Assembly: GCF_027744825.2 (NCBI RefSeq)
Contig: NC_071334.1
Coordinates: forward strand, 902,106-966,105
Direction of reading: 5' to 3'
DNA from: Synchiropus splendidus
Lineage: Eukaryota; Chordata; Actinopteri; Syngnathiformes; Callionymidae
DNA: 64,000 nt
Shown: positions 1 to 12,009 of the stretch, in pieces
How the letters are laid out: each line of letters opens with the position of its first letter
How positions within the stretch are numbered: position 1 is the first letter of the stretch
Made by a program: the position numbers and the translations under genes
Notes under the pieces: generated by a model
What the model saw: the letters and a program-made list of their open reading frames with translations, nothing else
What the model was told of the DNA's origin: nothing
The model's database searches: none

Positions 1-960
1 TTTTCAAAGTATTTCCTGAGTAAGTAAAAATGCATTGTTTCAAACTCACACAGGGCATAAAATGAAATAGACTCATTCAACAGAAACTCATGCGAGTTGG
101 ACAGCTGTGTCATTTGAACTAATGCTGAAAACTACAGGTATTTCTTTCTACTGTTTTATCCTTGTTCACTCAACCTTATTTTCTGAAAACTACAGGTATT
201 TCTTTCTTTTGTTTTATCCTTGTTCACTCAACCTTATTTTCTGAAAAACTAAAAGTATTTTACAAGTAGAAATGATCTGTTTTAAACACATTTTGAAAAA
301 ATGGTGCATGAGTTGTGTAGCTGTGTCATTTGAACTATTAGTGAAGACTAAAAAAAAAGTGTTTTCTTTCTACTGTTTTATCTTTAAGAAATATTTCAAG
401 AATGAAAAACTGTTTCATAAGATGTTAAATAACTTCTAAAACGTTTAAACCAGAATTAATATTGTAGCTACTAACACGTTTAGATTATTTAGTCTACAAT
501 GCAGAAACAGCTTGAACATTGACTAATGCTGAAACTTTAAAGTTTTATTTTCAATATCTTATTTTTTCTTCCCCCCCCCCCCCCCCCCCCACATTCTTAA
601 GGTAATCCTCCGGAGCCACTCAGACCCCTCCCCTCGAGCAGACCCCACCTGACCTCCTACCAGACCGAAGCGTTTGTTGCGGCTGCGAGAATGTAGCGGC
701 CTCCCACCCGTGCATCACACAGGTTGACCTTGACCTTCGAGGGAAGGCTTATTAGTTTAATTCCCTGTTGATATAAAAAAGGGGGTAGGGGTGGTTTTAT
801 TACCTCCGGAAGGGGAGGTGTTTTATTATCTCCAGGGCCATAAATCAAACAGTTTTGACATTTTGGTGTATCCTTCTTCTCTCTCAAGGGGTCCTGTTCA
901 GTTGTAGACAGAGATCTATGCGATTTGATATCAATTCAACAAATTCTTTTTCTAGCAGCA
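1..960. other. AT-rich non-coding DNA with a duplicated segment and a C20 tract
   Basis: No gene is recognisable here. A stretch of about 55 bp beginning near 126 is repeated almost exactly from about 184, as a short tandem duplication. A run of 20 C lies at 571-590. The remaining open frames are short and resemble nothing known to me. The L1 relic starts at the right edge. Confidence 0.6.
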
Positions 961-993
961 GCTGAGGATTTAAACGCCAAGCGGTGCGTACTC

Positions 994-1571
994 TCAGCAT
1001 TTTTGAACATATATATTCATGGATAAACATGCATGATCTGATCGAACTATTGGTTCATATTTGCATTCTGACATTACATTTAAGAGACGCTTATGGACTA
1101 AGAAACAATCTATTCGGGTGTATGTATGATGGACAGGTGAAAACAAAGAAAACTGTCTTTTTAAAGGATTGAAAGTGCGCCAAGGATCTATCATTCCAAA
1201 TTCTTCCATGAAACTGCTCATTATTTTGGCTGATTTAGAGATTGAAGGTGGAGTACTGGATGATCTATCCAGACGAGGATCGATCCAACAGTTAAAATCC
1301 CCTCCTGAAATCTAATTGAATGAGTTAAGATCAGGCAATAGTGAAAAAAAATGTCGTCATCCCAGTTGGGTGCATAAACATTTGCCAAGATGAGTTGAAT
1401 GTCATATATTTTCCCAATAGCCATGAAATATCTAGCAGAGGGATCTGTGATCGTTTTGGAATGAATGAAGTGAAGAGACTTGTGCAGCATTATTGCTAGA
1501 CCCCGAGCGCGACTTGAAAAGCCTCTCCTCGACTTGACCTTATCCAAGTCCCTCAGGTGGCTTTCTTGCAA
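994..1571 (-). pseudogene. L1 ORF2 endonuclease domain fragment
   Basis: Two frames carry pieces of an APE-type endonuclease. The first holds QESHLRD and later LANVYAPN, both typical of LINE endonucleases. The second ends with the SDHACLSM motif, whose SDH corresponds to the conserved catalytic aspartate-histidine pair. Reverse transcriptase is missing. The frames are broken near 1220. This matches the ORF2 start of the L1 relic around it, lying just downstream of its ORF1 on the minus strand. Confidence 0.75.
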
Positions 1572-2105
1572 ATAGACAATATTGGCATTTACATGCTGTA
1601 AATAATGTCAAACTTTGCTACGTTTGATTGGGTTGTTTAAGCCCCTGCAATTCAAACTTGTCAACTTAATATCACAACCTGAGCTCATGGAATAACCACA
1701 TTTGTAACAATGCTATTACTATTTTGCCCCAACGTTCAAAAACGAGCCAAGTCAAATGTACCCTTCCTAACCCCAACACAAGAGAACCAAACTCACACAA
1801 CCAAACCCCTGCACCCCCCCCTCCCCTGGCAGAAGCATCCAAGATACGTGCCCACTGAACCCACCCAACAAAACCTCAACACACCTTCATCAGTGGATCC
1901 AAACCTACTTCTGCTTAACCCTGGGGATGAAATAAATGTCCACAATACCTCATAGAACCCTAACTGTACAGTGGACGCCAATATGATCTATTGAAACTGT
2001 GCCAAATGATAACAAAAGAAAACAAACAACGTCAAGTGTCGAATTCGATTATCAGGAACTTATTGTTCTAGCAATCTGTAGAAAAATAGCAATTGGAAAC
2101 AGTTG

Positions 2106-3021
2106 CTAACGTGTAGTTGGAGAGCTGGGCGCTGGGGATTTGGTTCCAAGTTTGCTCTTGACGAAGTCCATTGCAAAGTTTGGGTTGTCCAACTTCTTCA
2201 CCCGACCGTCAGGTCGTGTGATATGTAAATATGTAAACCGTATATCTGGATGTCTACGAAGTTCACGCTTCGCAGGCCTGAAAGCCGCACGCTGCTTGGC
2301 CACCGCCGACGTAAAGTCCGGGAAAATATGGATCCTCTTCTCTCTGAACATCAAAGGTGAAGCTTCACTCGCACTTTGTAGAATCAGATTCCTGTCTTGG
2401 AATCGGTTCATCCGAACAATAAGGAGGTTCGTCATGTTTCGGCTTGGCACGCAACGCGCGGTGAGCCCGGTCTGAAAGCGGCTCCGTCTCCAGCCCAAGC
2501 AACTCCTGTAGTAGACTGGCGATGAAATCAGTCGGGCGAGGTCCTTCTGTCCCTTCAGGCAATCCAAGGAGTCTGATATTGTTCCACCTGGAGCGCGCCT
2601 CCAAGTCCTCACATGTCTTTTTCAGTGATTCGACGTTGTCTGCCAATGAAGTCACCTTAGCCTGTCGCTCCGCCAGCTTGTTATCACGCTCATTAGCACA
2701 CCTCTCCAGTTCGTCGACAGTGCTCTTTTGTGTCATGAGCTTCTCCTCAAAAGATTTCACCGCTGACTTGACTTCTCTTTTAACAGTGATGGTTTCAAAT
2801 TTGGAAATGATTTCGGACCGCATATCTTCCATCGTGGTTTTTATGCTTGGTAGCATAGCCGCATTAGCATCCAACTTTTCCGGTGACTCCGGTTCAGGCG
2901 ATTGACCAGTTTTTTGGCGAGCTGACCGAGACGTTGACATGATGAGTGTTGAAAAACAGAATCCCAACACTGAGGCACAGCCAAAATTCCAGTTCATCCC
3001 CGAGGAACCGCCATGAAACAC
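2106..3021 (-). pseudogene. L1 ORF1-like RNA-binding protein, frameshifted
   Basis: The N-terminal part shows a serine/proline-rich start (MSTSRSARQK), then a long charged coiled coil with many K/E/L repeats, then the RRM entry EARSRWNNIRLLGLPEG that marks L1 ORF1 proteins. The C-terminal domain continues in another frame: from about 2480 down to 2106 it reads through REKRIHIFPDFTSAV and ends near the basic tail. L1 ORF1 proteins form trimers that coat the element's RNA. The frame change around 2400-2480 and the missing ORF2 domains mean the copy is dead. The host start is probably the ATG at about 2940, because the upstream residues look like 5' untranslated sequence. Confidence 0.8.
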
Positions 3022-3045
3022 GTCCTACATAGTCGCCCCCCGCAT

Positions 3046-4220
3046 TAACTGTATTTTAACCTTATTTTATATCAATCACTACATTTGACTTGTATTCAAC
3101 AATTTGGATACTTTAACAAGATTTTGTTTTGTTTGATGAATGGTCCAAAGGAAACTGTTGTGATGGTCACCTTGTTTATTTGTTCATCTTACAGCCTGTT
3201 AGTCCTTCTTCTTGTTTATTTCTTTTTCTCTATCGACACCTAGTGGTCATTTTACAAACATCACTGATTGTCACAGATTTCAGATGAAATAATTGGATCT
3301 TTCTGTGCAATTTGCACGCAGTTTTCTATCTTGCCTCCGAGGTCTCAGTGGTTCATTTGACGAGACAAACGTCTTTTTCATTGAATCACAACTTTTCTGA
3401 GGATTACATTTTATTAACAAAACATGAAAACACACCAACATTATTTATAAATGACTAACCTTATTTTATATACAAAACATGAAAACACACCATTATTAAC
3501 AAATGGCCGAACAGTTCACCAGACAAAACAGACCTTCATCTACTCACCATTATCTGCAACACATTCACTCTCAGGTCTCTCTGATCACGACATTCATTCA
3601 TTCATAAAGGTTTCCATGTGGTCACAAACGAACATGAAAGGCTCCCTGGCATCAGTGCCATCTCCATTGTCCTCCAGCAGACGCCTCACAGCCTCCTCCT
3701 GCTCCTGCTCTGTCATACCATGGAATGCGGGCACCCTCCCTCCACTGACTCTTGAAGACACCTGGGTTTTCATCTGTCCACTGCACAGCCAGGGAGAGAT
3801 CCTGCACGGTTGTCGACTGATCCTGCAGCAAGGTCAAATAGCACATATTGCCATCACCCCAAAACACAAGATACTATTGCGAGTACTGGTGTTATTCAAG
3901 TGCAGGGAAAACCAAAAGTGGATTGTTCCAGGCCCTTCAGCCGAAGAAGAGGCTCAAGTCCACCATGGAGCAGTTCTTTAGCCTCCTGGGTCCAGAAGGC
4001 AAATCGCTGACCAGGCCTTTAGAATAATCCAATTCATTCATTATTTGATCAGGACAAGTCAAATGACTGACTGAAATGTTACCTTACCCTTCGATGGAGA
4101 ACCTCTCCATTAGCTGCACACACCACCACTTGCGGACAGACACCGTGCCACTCTGAAGGACGCATTCAAATTGGATTCAAATGAAGAAGGTCATGTTTTG
4201 CTGACTGACACATGATTTAA
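3046..4220. other. Spacer with a short uncharacterised open frame
   Basis: No known gene is recognised. AT-rich DNA runs to about 3580 and contains a repeated block around 'acatgaaaacacaccatt'. On the minus strand an open frame from about 3760 to a TGA at 3594 has an ATG at 3716 and reads MTEQEQEEAVRRLLEDNGDG followed by about 20 more residues. Its composition is protein-like, but I cannot assign it. It may be a last exon or chance. Confidence 0.35.
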
Positions 4221-5466
4221 ACTCACCTCAGAAAAGTGAACTGGACGGTCGGTGCAAATGCAGAGAGCGTACTGTCAAATAAAAACAGCTGTTTACATTG
4301 AGAGAATGGATGAAGAAGCTGTTCCTGTGACGGGAGGTTCTGGTCTGGATGGACCGTAGCCTCCTGCCAGAGGGAAGAGGAACAAACCGTCCATGTCCAG
4401 GGTGAGAAGGGTCGAAGGCTCTGATCCCACCTGCACGTCTCTGGGTCCTGGAGACATACAGGTCCTGAAGAGGTGGCAGGCTGCAACCATCACCTTCTCA
4501 GCAGAACGTACGATGCGCTGCAGTCTGCTCTTGTCCCTGGAGGTGGCGCTGTTGTACCAGACGGTGATGGAGGAGGTGAGGATGGACTGGATGATGGCTG
4601 TGTAGAACTCCACCAGCAACTTCGTCTGCAGTCGTAGTTTCCGTAGCTGCCTCAGAAAGAACATTCTCTGCTGGGCCTTCCTGATGAGGGACCTGATGGT
4701 TGGTCCTCAGTGATGGTGGTTCCCAGGAAGCAGAAGGAGTCCACAATAGGAATGGGTGAACCAGCCAACATGAGAGGGGACAGAGAAACTGTGACTCTCC
4801 TGAAGTCCATGACCATCTCCACTGTCTTCTGGGCGTTGAGCTCCAGGTTGCTGTGACTGCACCAGGACACCAGCCGCTCCACCTCCCTCCTGTAAGCCGA
4901 CTCATCTCCATCTGAGATGAGCCCCATGATGGTGGTGTCATCCGCAAACTTGATCAGCTTCACGGACTCGTGGCTGGAGGTACAGCAGTTAGTGTACAGG
5001 GAGAAGAGCCATGGAGAGAGAACACAGCCCTGAGGAGACCCCATGTTGAGGGTCCGAGTGTCGGAGACAGTCGTCCCCAGCCGCACACGCTGACTTCGGC
5101 TGGTCAGGAAGTCTGTAATCCACCTGCAGAGGGAGTCAGGCACGTCCAGCTGGCGGAGCTTGTCTTCAAGCAGAGTTGGAAGAATTGTATTAAAGGCAGA
5201 GCTGAAGTCCACAAACAGGATCCTGGCATAGGTTCCTGGGCAGTCCAGATGCTCCAGAACGAAATGAAGGGCCTGGTTCACTGCATGGTCCACAGATCTG
5301 TTGGCTCTGTAGGCAAACTGCAATGAGTCCAGGTGAGAAGCAGTGATGGACTTCAGGTGAGAGAGAAGCAGGCGCTCAAAGGACTTCATGAGCACAGACG
5401 TCAGTGCCACCGGTCTGTAGTCATTCAGTCCTGTGATCCTGGCCTTCTTGGGAACAGGGATGATAG
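4220..5466 (-). mobile_element. CR1/L2-superfamily LINE, 5'-truncated, reverse transcriptase plus 3' end
   Basis: The minus strand encodes a non-LTR reverse transcriptase. It begins abruptly at [20 protein letters not shown] near 5466, shows the catalytic-core motifs [11 protein letters not shown] and [18 protein letters not shown], and has the active-site box [10 protein letters not shown]. The C-terminal part continues in another frame from about 4664 ([20 protein letters not shown]) to about 4293, and the 3' end is near 4250. The [11 protein letters not shown] block is typical of the CR1/L2/Rex1 group of fish LINEs. A frameshift around 4665-4700 inactivates it. It abuts the integrase relic at its 5' edge. 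Confidence 0.85.
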
Positions 5467-5837
5467 ATTGCCATCTTTGACAATAAGTTCCTTTGCAGGA
5501 CGACTGGTGTCCAGTACATAGGACAACTAGAATGCAAGAGCACACCATGCCACGAGTGAAGATATTAGGATTTAGCTGATGAAATCTTTTTGCCATGGAA
5601 AACAGATGGAGATATCACTTGCCAGTTTATCCTGAAGAGGACCCAACTTCTGCTCCCATGTCTCTCCACATGAAGCGTAGAGATGATCATCCTGCTTGTC
5701 AGTCCAATATGGGTGGTCAGGCCAAAACGCTATCAGACGACTAAGAGCTAACAACAAAGCAAACATGAGTGGTTGACAAGGGTTTTGAGGTGAAAATGAA
5801 GAAGAAACTTGAAATAAAATTCCTACTCTCCAATCTC

Positions 5838-7345
5838 CTATATGGCCTGAGGCGCTTTATGTTGAGCATCCGGTGCTTCCCATCACTTTTTCTCACTGTT
5901 GCCACGCCTTTTGAAGAGATGCTGGTAACAGTGAAGGGACCCTCATGCTGACTGGACATGGCCGCTGAACGAAGCCCATCTTTGGGGCTTCCTGAGACGA
6001 GGACATCATCTCCAACATTGACTGTGCACACTCAAACAGACTTTTTCTTCTGTCTTTCCTGAGCCAGTTCAATGTTTTGAAGGACCTATCATGTGAAAAT
6101 GGTATTAGTTTCTCATGAACAAGATTCTTTGTATCATGAATTGGACACACCTTCTCATTCAGGAGTCTTATCTTATCAACTGTGGTGTCCATGTCTTCCT
6201 CTGGACCTCCAACCTCCCATGAATCTCCATCTCACTTCAGGAAAGCGAGGATGTCGGTGAAACATGAGGAAAAACGGAGTGCACTTCGTGGAGGCCTGAA
6301 GACAAAGACATTATTATGATGATATTATTATGATTTATGATCACTTCAGATAAAAAAAACCCTAAAGACAAGATTGCTCGGACCTGTGAAGTTGTGTTAA
6401 TGCCATACACGACTGCTGGAAGGTGGATGTCCCAGTCGTCGTGTGACTCGTTGTCATATCGTCTCAGAGCCCGCTGGACACTCTGGTTTGTCCTCTCATC
6501 CTAAACAGTAAAGGAAAACAACATCTGGACTTAATGGGCCATACTTATCTAACTCATCCATCCATCCATCCATCCATCCATCATCCATCATCCATCCATC
6601 CATCCATCCACCCATCCACCCATCCATCATCCATCCATCCATCATCCATCCATCCACCCATCCATCCATCCATCCACCCATCCATCCACCCATCCATCCA
6701 TCATCCATCCATCCATCCATCCATCCATCCATCCATCCATCCATCCATCCATCCACCCATCCATCTCTTATCCATCCATCCATCCATCCATCCTCCACTG
6801 CTTATTGTCGGCTGGCGGGGGCAGGCCAAATGCTCATCTCCCGGGCAACATCCACCAGCTCCGACAAAACCCAAAAGACAGAAATAAAAAATGCAAACAA
6901 TGAAATCATGATTTGAACCCTTAATCTGAGATCATTGTTTCAAATTGTATATAAGAGGAATGTACAAAACACCTGTCCATTACCCCACCTTGATGGGATG
7001 CAACGTTGGTGTCTGTGTACTAATGGGATCATTGAGTTGGCATCGATGGCAGCACCTCAGCTGGTACAAAGAAGAGTAACCTTTACACAGCCTTATTTTC
7101 ACTGAGATAGTTATTGTATGTGAGTACTGACCCAGTCACACACGTCCTCCTTTAAAGTTGACCAGTAATAACCAGCAACTACCTTGTCTCTGCTGGCTCT
7201 CACACCACGATGGTTTCCTGTCGCTGGACCATCGTGGCATTCGTGGAGGACAGAGCTCTTTTGCTCCTCAGTGAACACCACCAAACGAAGATATTGCCCA
7301 TTAGTTCCAGTGTACAACATCCTGCCATCTTCCAAAAGAATCAGT
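5838..7345 (-). pseudogene. Intron-containing retroviral-type integrase relic (GIN/Ginger-like)
   Basis: Several minus-strand exons with GT-AG edges spell an integrase. An exon from about 7335 to 7132 holds the HHCC zinc-binding half with GNHRGVRASRDKVVAGYYW. The exon at 7060-6989 supplies the two cysteines (CHRCQ). The exon at 6500-6384 starts at [15 protein letters not shown], which contains the third acidic residue of the DDE core. An exon from 6295 carries CTPFFLMFHRHPRFPE. The C-terminal SH3-like part (VGDDVLVSGSPKDG ... IKRLRPY) lies at about 6024-5838. The first two acidic residues of the core are not found, and the frame breaks after 6230. Integrases of LTR elements lack introns, so a Ginger-type DNA transposon or a domesticated gene is likelier. 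The (ATCC)n array lies in the intron. Confidence 0.65.
6549..6795. repeat. (ATCC)n microsatellite, interrupted
   Basis: About 245 bp of tetranucleotide ATCC repeats with occasional CACC and TCATCC interruptions. It lies in the intron between two exons of the integrase relic, in the stretch where the first part of the catalytic core should be encoded. Confidence 0.95.
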
Positions 7346-7771
7346 TTAGTAACATTTAAACAGAAACATAACATGTGACATGCAGACACCTACAGACACA
7401 GACACACTGGTGTCTTTGTCCCTACTTTGACAATGTCTTTAATGTTCCTTTTGTTTGCATCTCTGCTGTTGACGTGAACAAGCATCGATCTAGTTTTTAG
7501 ATGTGAAGTACCAAGTGTAAATTATTCATAAATATGCCAGTTTTTTTTTTTTTTGTAGTATTTTATTTTCCAGTTTTCAATAATGCAAGACAGAACATAC
7601 ATATCCCACCAAATCCCCCGTAACAAAGACAAACAAACAAAAAATAAAAAATAAAAAACAAAAAAAACAAAAGGGTGCACTCCATACACAAAAGAAAATA
7701 TATATATGATCCTTTCAGGCGTTCATACATTATATTACAGAGAGAACATTACAGTCCAGAGGTGTCTAGAG

Positions 7772-10700
7772 TCATCCGTGCGATGTGATATACATTAAAA
7801 ATGGCTGCCAAATCCGTTTAAACTTTTCAGTTCTACCTGCTAAAGCATAGCGAATATTCTCCATGTAAAGGGTATTTGAAAATTCCATCAGCCATATGTC
7901 AGAGCGAGGTGGAACGTCTTTATTCCAGTACTGCAGAATAGTCTTTTTTGCCAGAAGCATGCGATATGAAACTGCCACTCTTTGATAATTAGTTAAATCT
8001 TCCATTTGTTGTGAGCTACCTCAAATGGCCGTTCCAGGGTTAGGAGATAAATCTCTACACAAAACCTCAGAGCAAATCTGAAATATTTCTTCCCAGTACT
8101 GAGTGAGTTTAGGGCAGAAAAATAACATATGACCTAAAGTTCCCTCAGACTGTTTGCATTTGATACATCACGGAGATGTGGAGCTTCACTCTAGAGTCAT
8201 GAAGCCTGTGTACTACCTTATATTGGATCAACTGGTGCCTTGAGTTTACTGAACAAGAGTGGATGTTGCCTAGGCATTTAGACCAACCTTCTGCTGTTAT
8301 TTCTCTTCCTATTTCACCTTCCCATAAGGCCCTGTGGTGTTCAGGACTCGGTGTCATAGAAGAGTCACATACGTTTACAAACAAAGATGCCAGGTGCTTT
8401 GGAGAAGGTTTGGTTATTATAATGGATTCAAGTAGACTTCAAAATGTGAAATATTATTTTTAACAAAACTCCTGATTTGTAAGTATCGAAAAAAATCTGA
8501 TGTATGAAGTGGATACTTTTGCTGTAATTGGGCAAATGATGCAAAAACATGATCGATATACAGATCATTAATGGTGACTAGTCCTTTTCTTTTCCACACC
8601 AAAAAACCAGCATCTAGTTTTGAGGGAGGGAATAAATGATGATGACAAATTGGGGCCAAACTAGAAGTTTCAGGCAGCCGAGAGTTGTTTTTAATTTGTT
8701 TCCATAGCTTTAAAGAGTTTTTAACAATAAAGCCAAGCTCTTTCTGGGCTTTGGTCTTCCCTCCTTTCATATGTAGCAAGGCTGGGAGGGAAGTATCTAT
8801 TCGATTTTGCTCAATAGCAACCCAAGGTGGAGTGATGTCCTTGACATCACCAGGAAATGCATTATTCCAATAAATAAGAGCGTGAGCGTTTGCTGCCCAG
8901 TAGTAGTGTTGGAATACAGGAAGAGCCAGGCCGCCGAGTTTTTTACATTTACAAATATGTTTCTCACCTATTCCATGACTTTTGTAACCCCAAACAAAAG
9001 CCAATATAATCGAATCCAAAGTTTGGAAGAATGTTTTGGGAACGAAAATTGGCACATTTTGAAATCCATAAAGGAACCGAGGCAATGTGACCATTTTTAG
9101 AGCATTGACTCTGCCGATCATTGACATTGGGAGTGTTTGCCAGTATTCTATATTATTTCGCAGTTGGTTGACTACTTTTACACAGTTGAAATCATACAAA
9201 CAATCTGACTGTTTACTCACAGTAATTCCCAGATACTTTATTTGGTCAGTTATCTTGACTGGTAGCACCATTGCCCAGAGGCATTAATTCACATTTCTGC
9301 CAGTTCACTGTGTATCCAGACATATTTCCAACTCTTTCAATGAGATCTAGCAGCGCTGGGATAGATTCTTCAATTTGTGCTAGAAACAATATAATGTCAT
9401 CAGCGTACAAAGCTATGTGGTGATCCATTTTCCCAGATGTATCGGGGTAATATACCGGCTGTGTCTAATACTAATTGCCAATGGTTCAATGCACAAAGCG
9501 AATAATAGAGGGCTCAATGGGCATCCCTGGCGAACTCCACGCTGAAGACTAAATGACATAGATCGGTCCCAGTTGGTTAGAATTGCTGCAGTCGGGGACA
9601 AATATAGCATCTCAACCCAAGAAGCAAAACTCTCGCCTAAGCCAAATTTTTTAATGGTTGATCGAAAGCTTTGTGTGCATCAAGTGCAAGGATGGCAGAC
9701 TTTGAATCTTTGCTCCATTTATGATTAACAATATTTAATAGTCTGCGTACATTAAAAAATGAAAATCTCCTGGGAATCAAACCTGTCTGGTCAAGGTGTA
9801 TTATAGTGGATATGTGTTCATTTAACCTAGGAGCTAAAATCTTCCTAAATATTTTGAGATCACAATTTAAAAGCGAAATTGGTCGATATGATGAAGGATC
9901 AGTTTCAACTTTGTCTTTTTTTAGCAGCAAGGATATATTGGCATCATATAAAGGACGTGGTAATCTTTTGTTTTTCATTGATTCTTGAAACATTCTGAGC
10001 AACAAGGGAGCCACCTCCTCCGCATATGCTTTCTAAAACTCAACACAATACCCATCCGGCCCACTTGACTTGCCATTTGGAAATTCTTTTATTGCGTTCA
10101 GGACCTCCTGTAATGATATTTCAGCAGTGAGTTTCTCCCGTGCCTCATCTTGTAATTGTGGAAGAGGAATTGAACTTATTTCTGTTTCAGTGACTATGTT
10201 TTGGAAGGTGTATAGATCTGAGTAGAATCTCTTCAAACAATGATTGATCTCCTGATGGTCAGTGATGATGGTGCCCTCAGGTGATGAAAGTTGAAGTATT
10301 GCTCTACTGGCTTGCCTTCCTCTCAACTGCCGAGCAAGTAAAGATGTGGGTTTGTCCCCCAATTCAAAGTGTTTATGTTTGATTTTTAAAAGCATCGTGT
10401 TCACCTGATCAGTAAGAATAGTGTTATGTTCATGCCTTAGCTTGACAATAGTTTTGAGTGTTGCTGTAGATGGATTTTCTCTATATTGTATCTCAGCTTT
10501 TGTCATTTCTTGATCAATTTCAACTAACCTGGCTCTTCTTTGCTTTGTTTTCATGGCTTCATCAGATATCACAGTCCCTCCAATAACCACTTGAAAAGCT
10601 TCCCACAATGTTGAATCAGAAACATCCCCCTTGTCGTTCAGCTTAATAGAATCATTGATCTGCTTTGCACAGATGTCTAAAAACTCTTCATTCTTGAGTA

Positions 10701-11442
10701 GATTAGGGTTCAAACGCCAATTGTATTGTGCTTTCTTCAAACCAAAATCGACGCTTATCATAACTGGGCTATGATCTGAAATGAGTATGTTATAATATTT
10801 CGATGAGGAGACAGCAGATGCTAATTTAGAGTCAATCAAAAAATAATCGATCCGTGTGAAGGTTTTGGAAAAAAAAGAATCATCTCTCTGAGTGGGATGT
10901 TGAATCCTCCAGATATCAATCAGATTCATGGACTTCTTTAAATGATTTAAAACGATTGTGGAGTCAAGTGGGCTTTTTGAATGTGTGGAGGACCTGTCCA
11001 GTGTTGTATCCAAGACACAATTGAAATCAGCCCCTGAAATCAAAGTTGTTTTTGATATGTCAGGAATACGTTTGAAAATGCTCCGAAAAAAAACCAGGGT
11101 TATCGAAATTGGGAGCATAGATATTCAATAGTGTCACATGACACACGTCAAAATGGTGCCTGTCACGATTACAAAGCGACCATTTGGGTCTGTTTGGGTC
11201 GATATATGATTGAAGGGAACATTCCTTCCGATTAATATTGCCACACCGCGTGCTTTCGCAGAGCATGTTGATTGATACGTTTGCCTTACCCATCCACATC
11301 TCAGTTTCAAAACTGCTGTCTGCTTAATATGTGTCTCTTGTAGAAATATTATATCAGTGTGCAGACTGTGGAGATGAGCGAACACCTTGGCCCTTTTAAC
11401 AGGGTTATTTAGAGCCTTCACATTCCAAGAACATATATTCAT
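7772..11442 (-). pseudogene. L1 ORF2 (endonuclease-reverse transcriptase) of copy A, frameshifted
   Basis: Domains appear in order on the minus strand. The endonuclease starts MNICSWNVKALNNPVKRAKV with LQETH, then SGADFNCVLD and SDHSPVMIS. The linker is followed by reverse transcriptase with SYRPISLLNCDLKIF, LALDAHKAFD, GVRQGCPLSPLLFALCIEPL and the active-site box YADDIILFL near 9390. The long C-terminal region (9271-8417, then 8384-7772) completes it. Frame changes occur near 11118, 10020, 9620, 9420, 9260 and 8410. In a live element this protein nicks target DNA and copies the element's RNA in place. This copy cannot. Confidence 0.9.
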
Positions 11443-12009
11443 GTTTTTACCAATGACATTACTAGAACCACCCCTGTTGTCAATTATTCAACTTATTGGA
11501 TCTCACTGCACAAGAATTCAATGGAGTGCAACAAAAAAAGAACACAAGTGAAACTCAACTGTACCCCAAATCCCCTGGTCCCCTGCCCCCTAGAGAACTG
11601 AGACAGGTGAAACCCCCATCAGGATGGACATGCTGGGTCATGGACCCTAACATGGCTCTGGTGAACGATCCGAAAAAGAGCTGCACATGAGACAAAGGCC
11701 CAACACCACACTGACATTTCCATCAAAATTTAAAATACCTGAAGAAAAAAACTAAAAGATTAAATCACCTTATAATGAGTACTAGCATCGGCTAAAAACC
11801 TTACTGCCTTAAACAATGTTAAAAATAAATGTTACTTCTTTTTGTCGTTCCTATCAACATTCATGTATACACACACGCACCCTCACACACACCGATACAC
11901 ACACAACACCAAGTTTGCTCATGACGGTAAACTTAAACAACAAACAAAAAAGTGCAAAAGTTGTGCAAAGAAAAGGTGGAGAAAAGACACGCTACCACGT
12001 CGTTTCAGT

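Larger units (their letters stand above)
960..3045 (-). mobile_element. L1-type LINE relic (ORF1 plus start of ORF2)
   Basis: On the minus strand the order is ORF1 (from about 2940 down to 2106), then the endonuclease part of ORF2 (from about 1571 down to 994), which is the normal L1 order. Sequence past the endonuclease is absent, so the copy is truncated at its 3' side, whereas ordinary LINE truncation removes the 5' side. A later deletion or rearrangement near 960 is therefore likely. The GC-rich 5' end near 3030 resembles the 5' end of the L1 at 13.0 kb. The ORFs differ clearly in sequence from that L1, so this is a separate, older subfamily. Confidence 0.8.
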
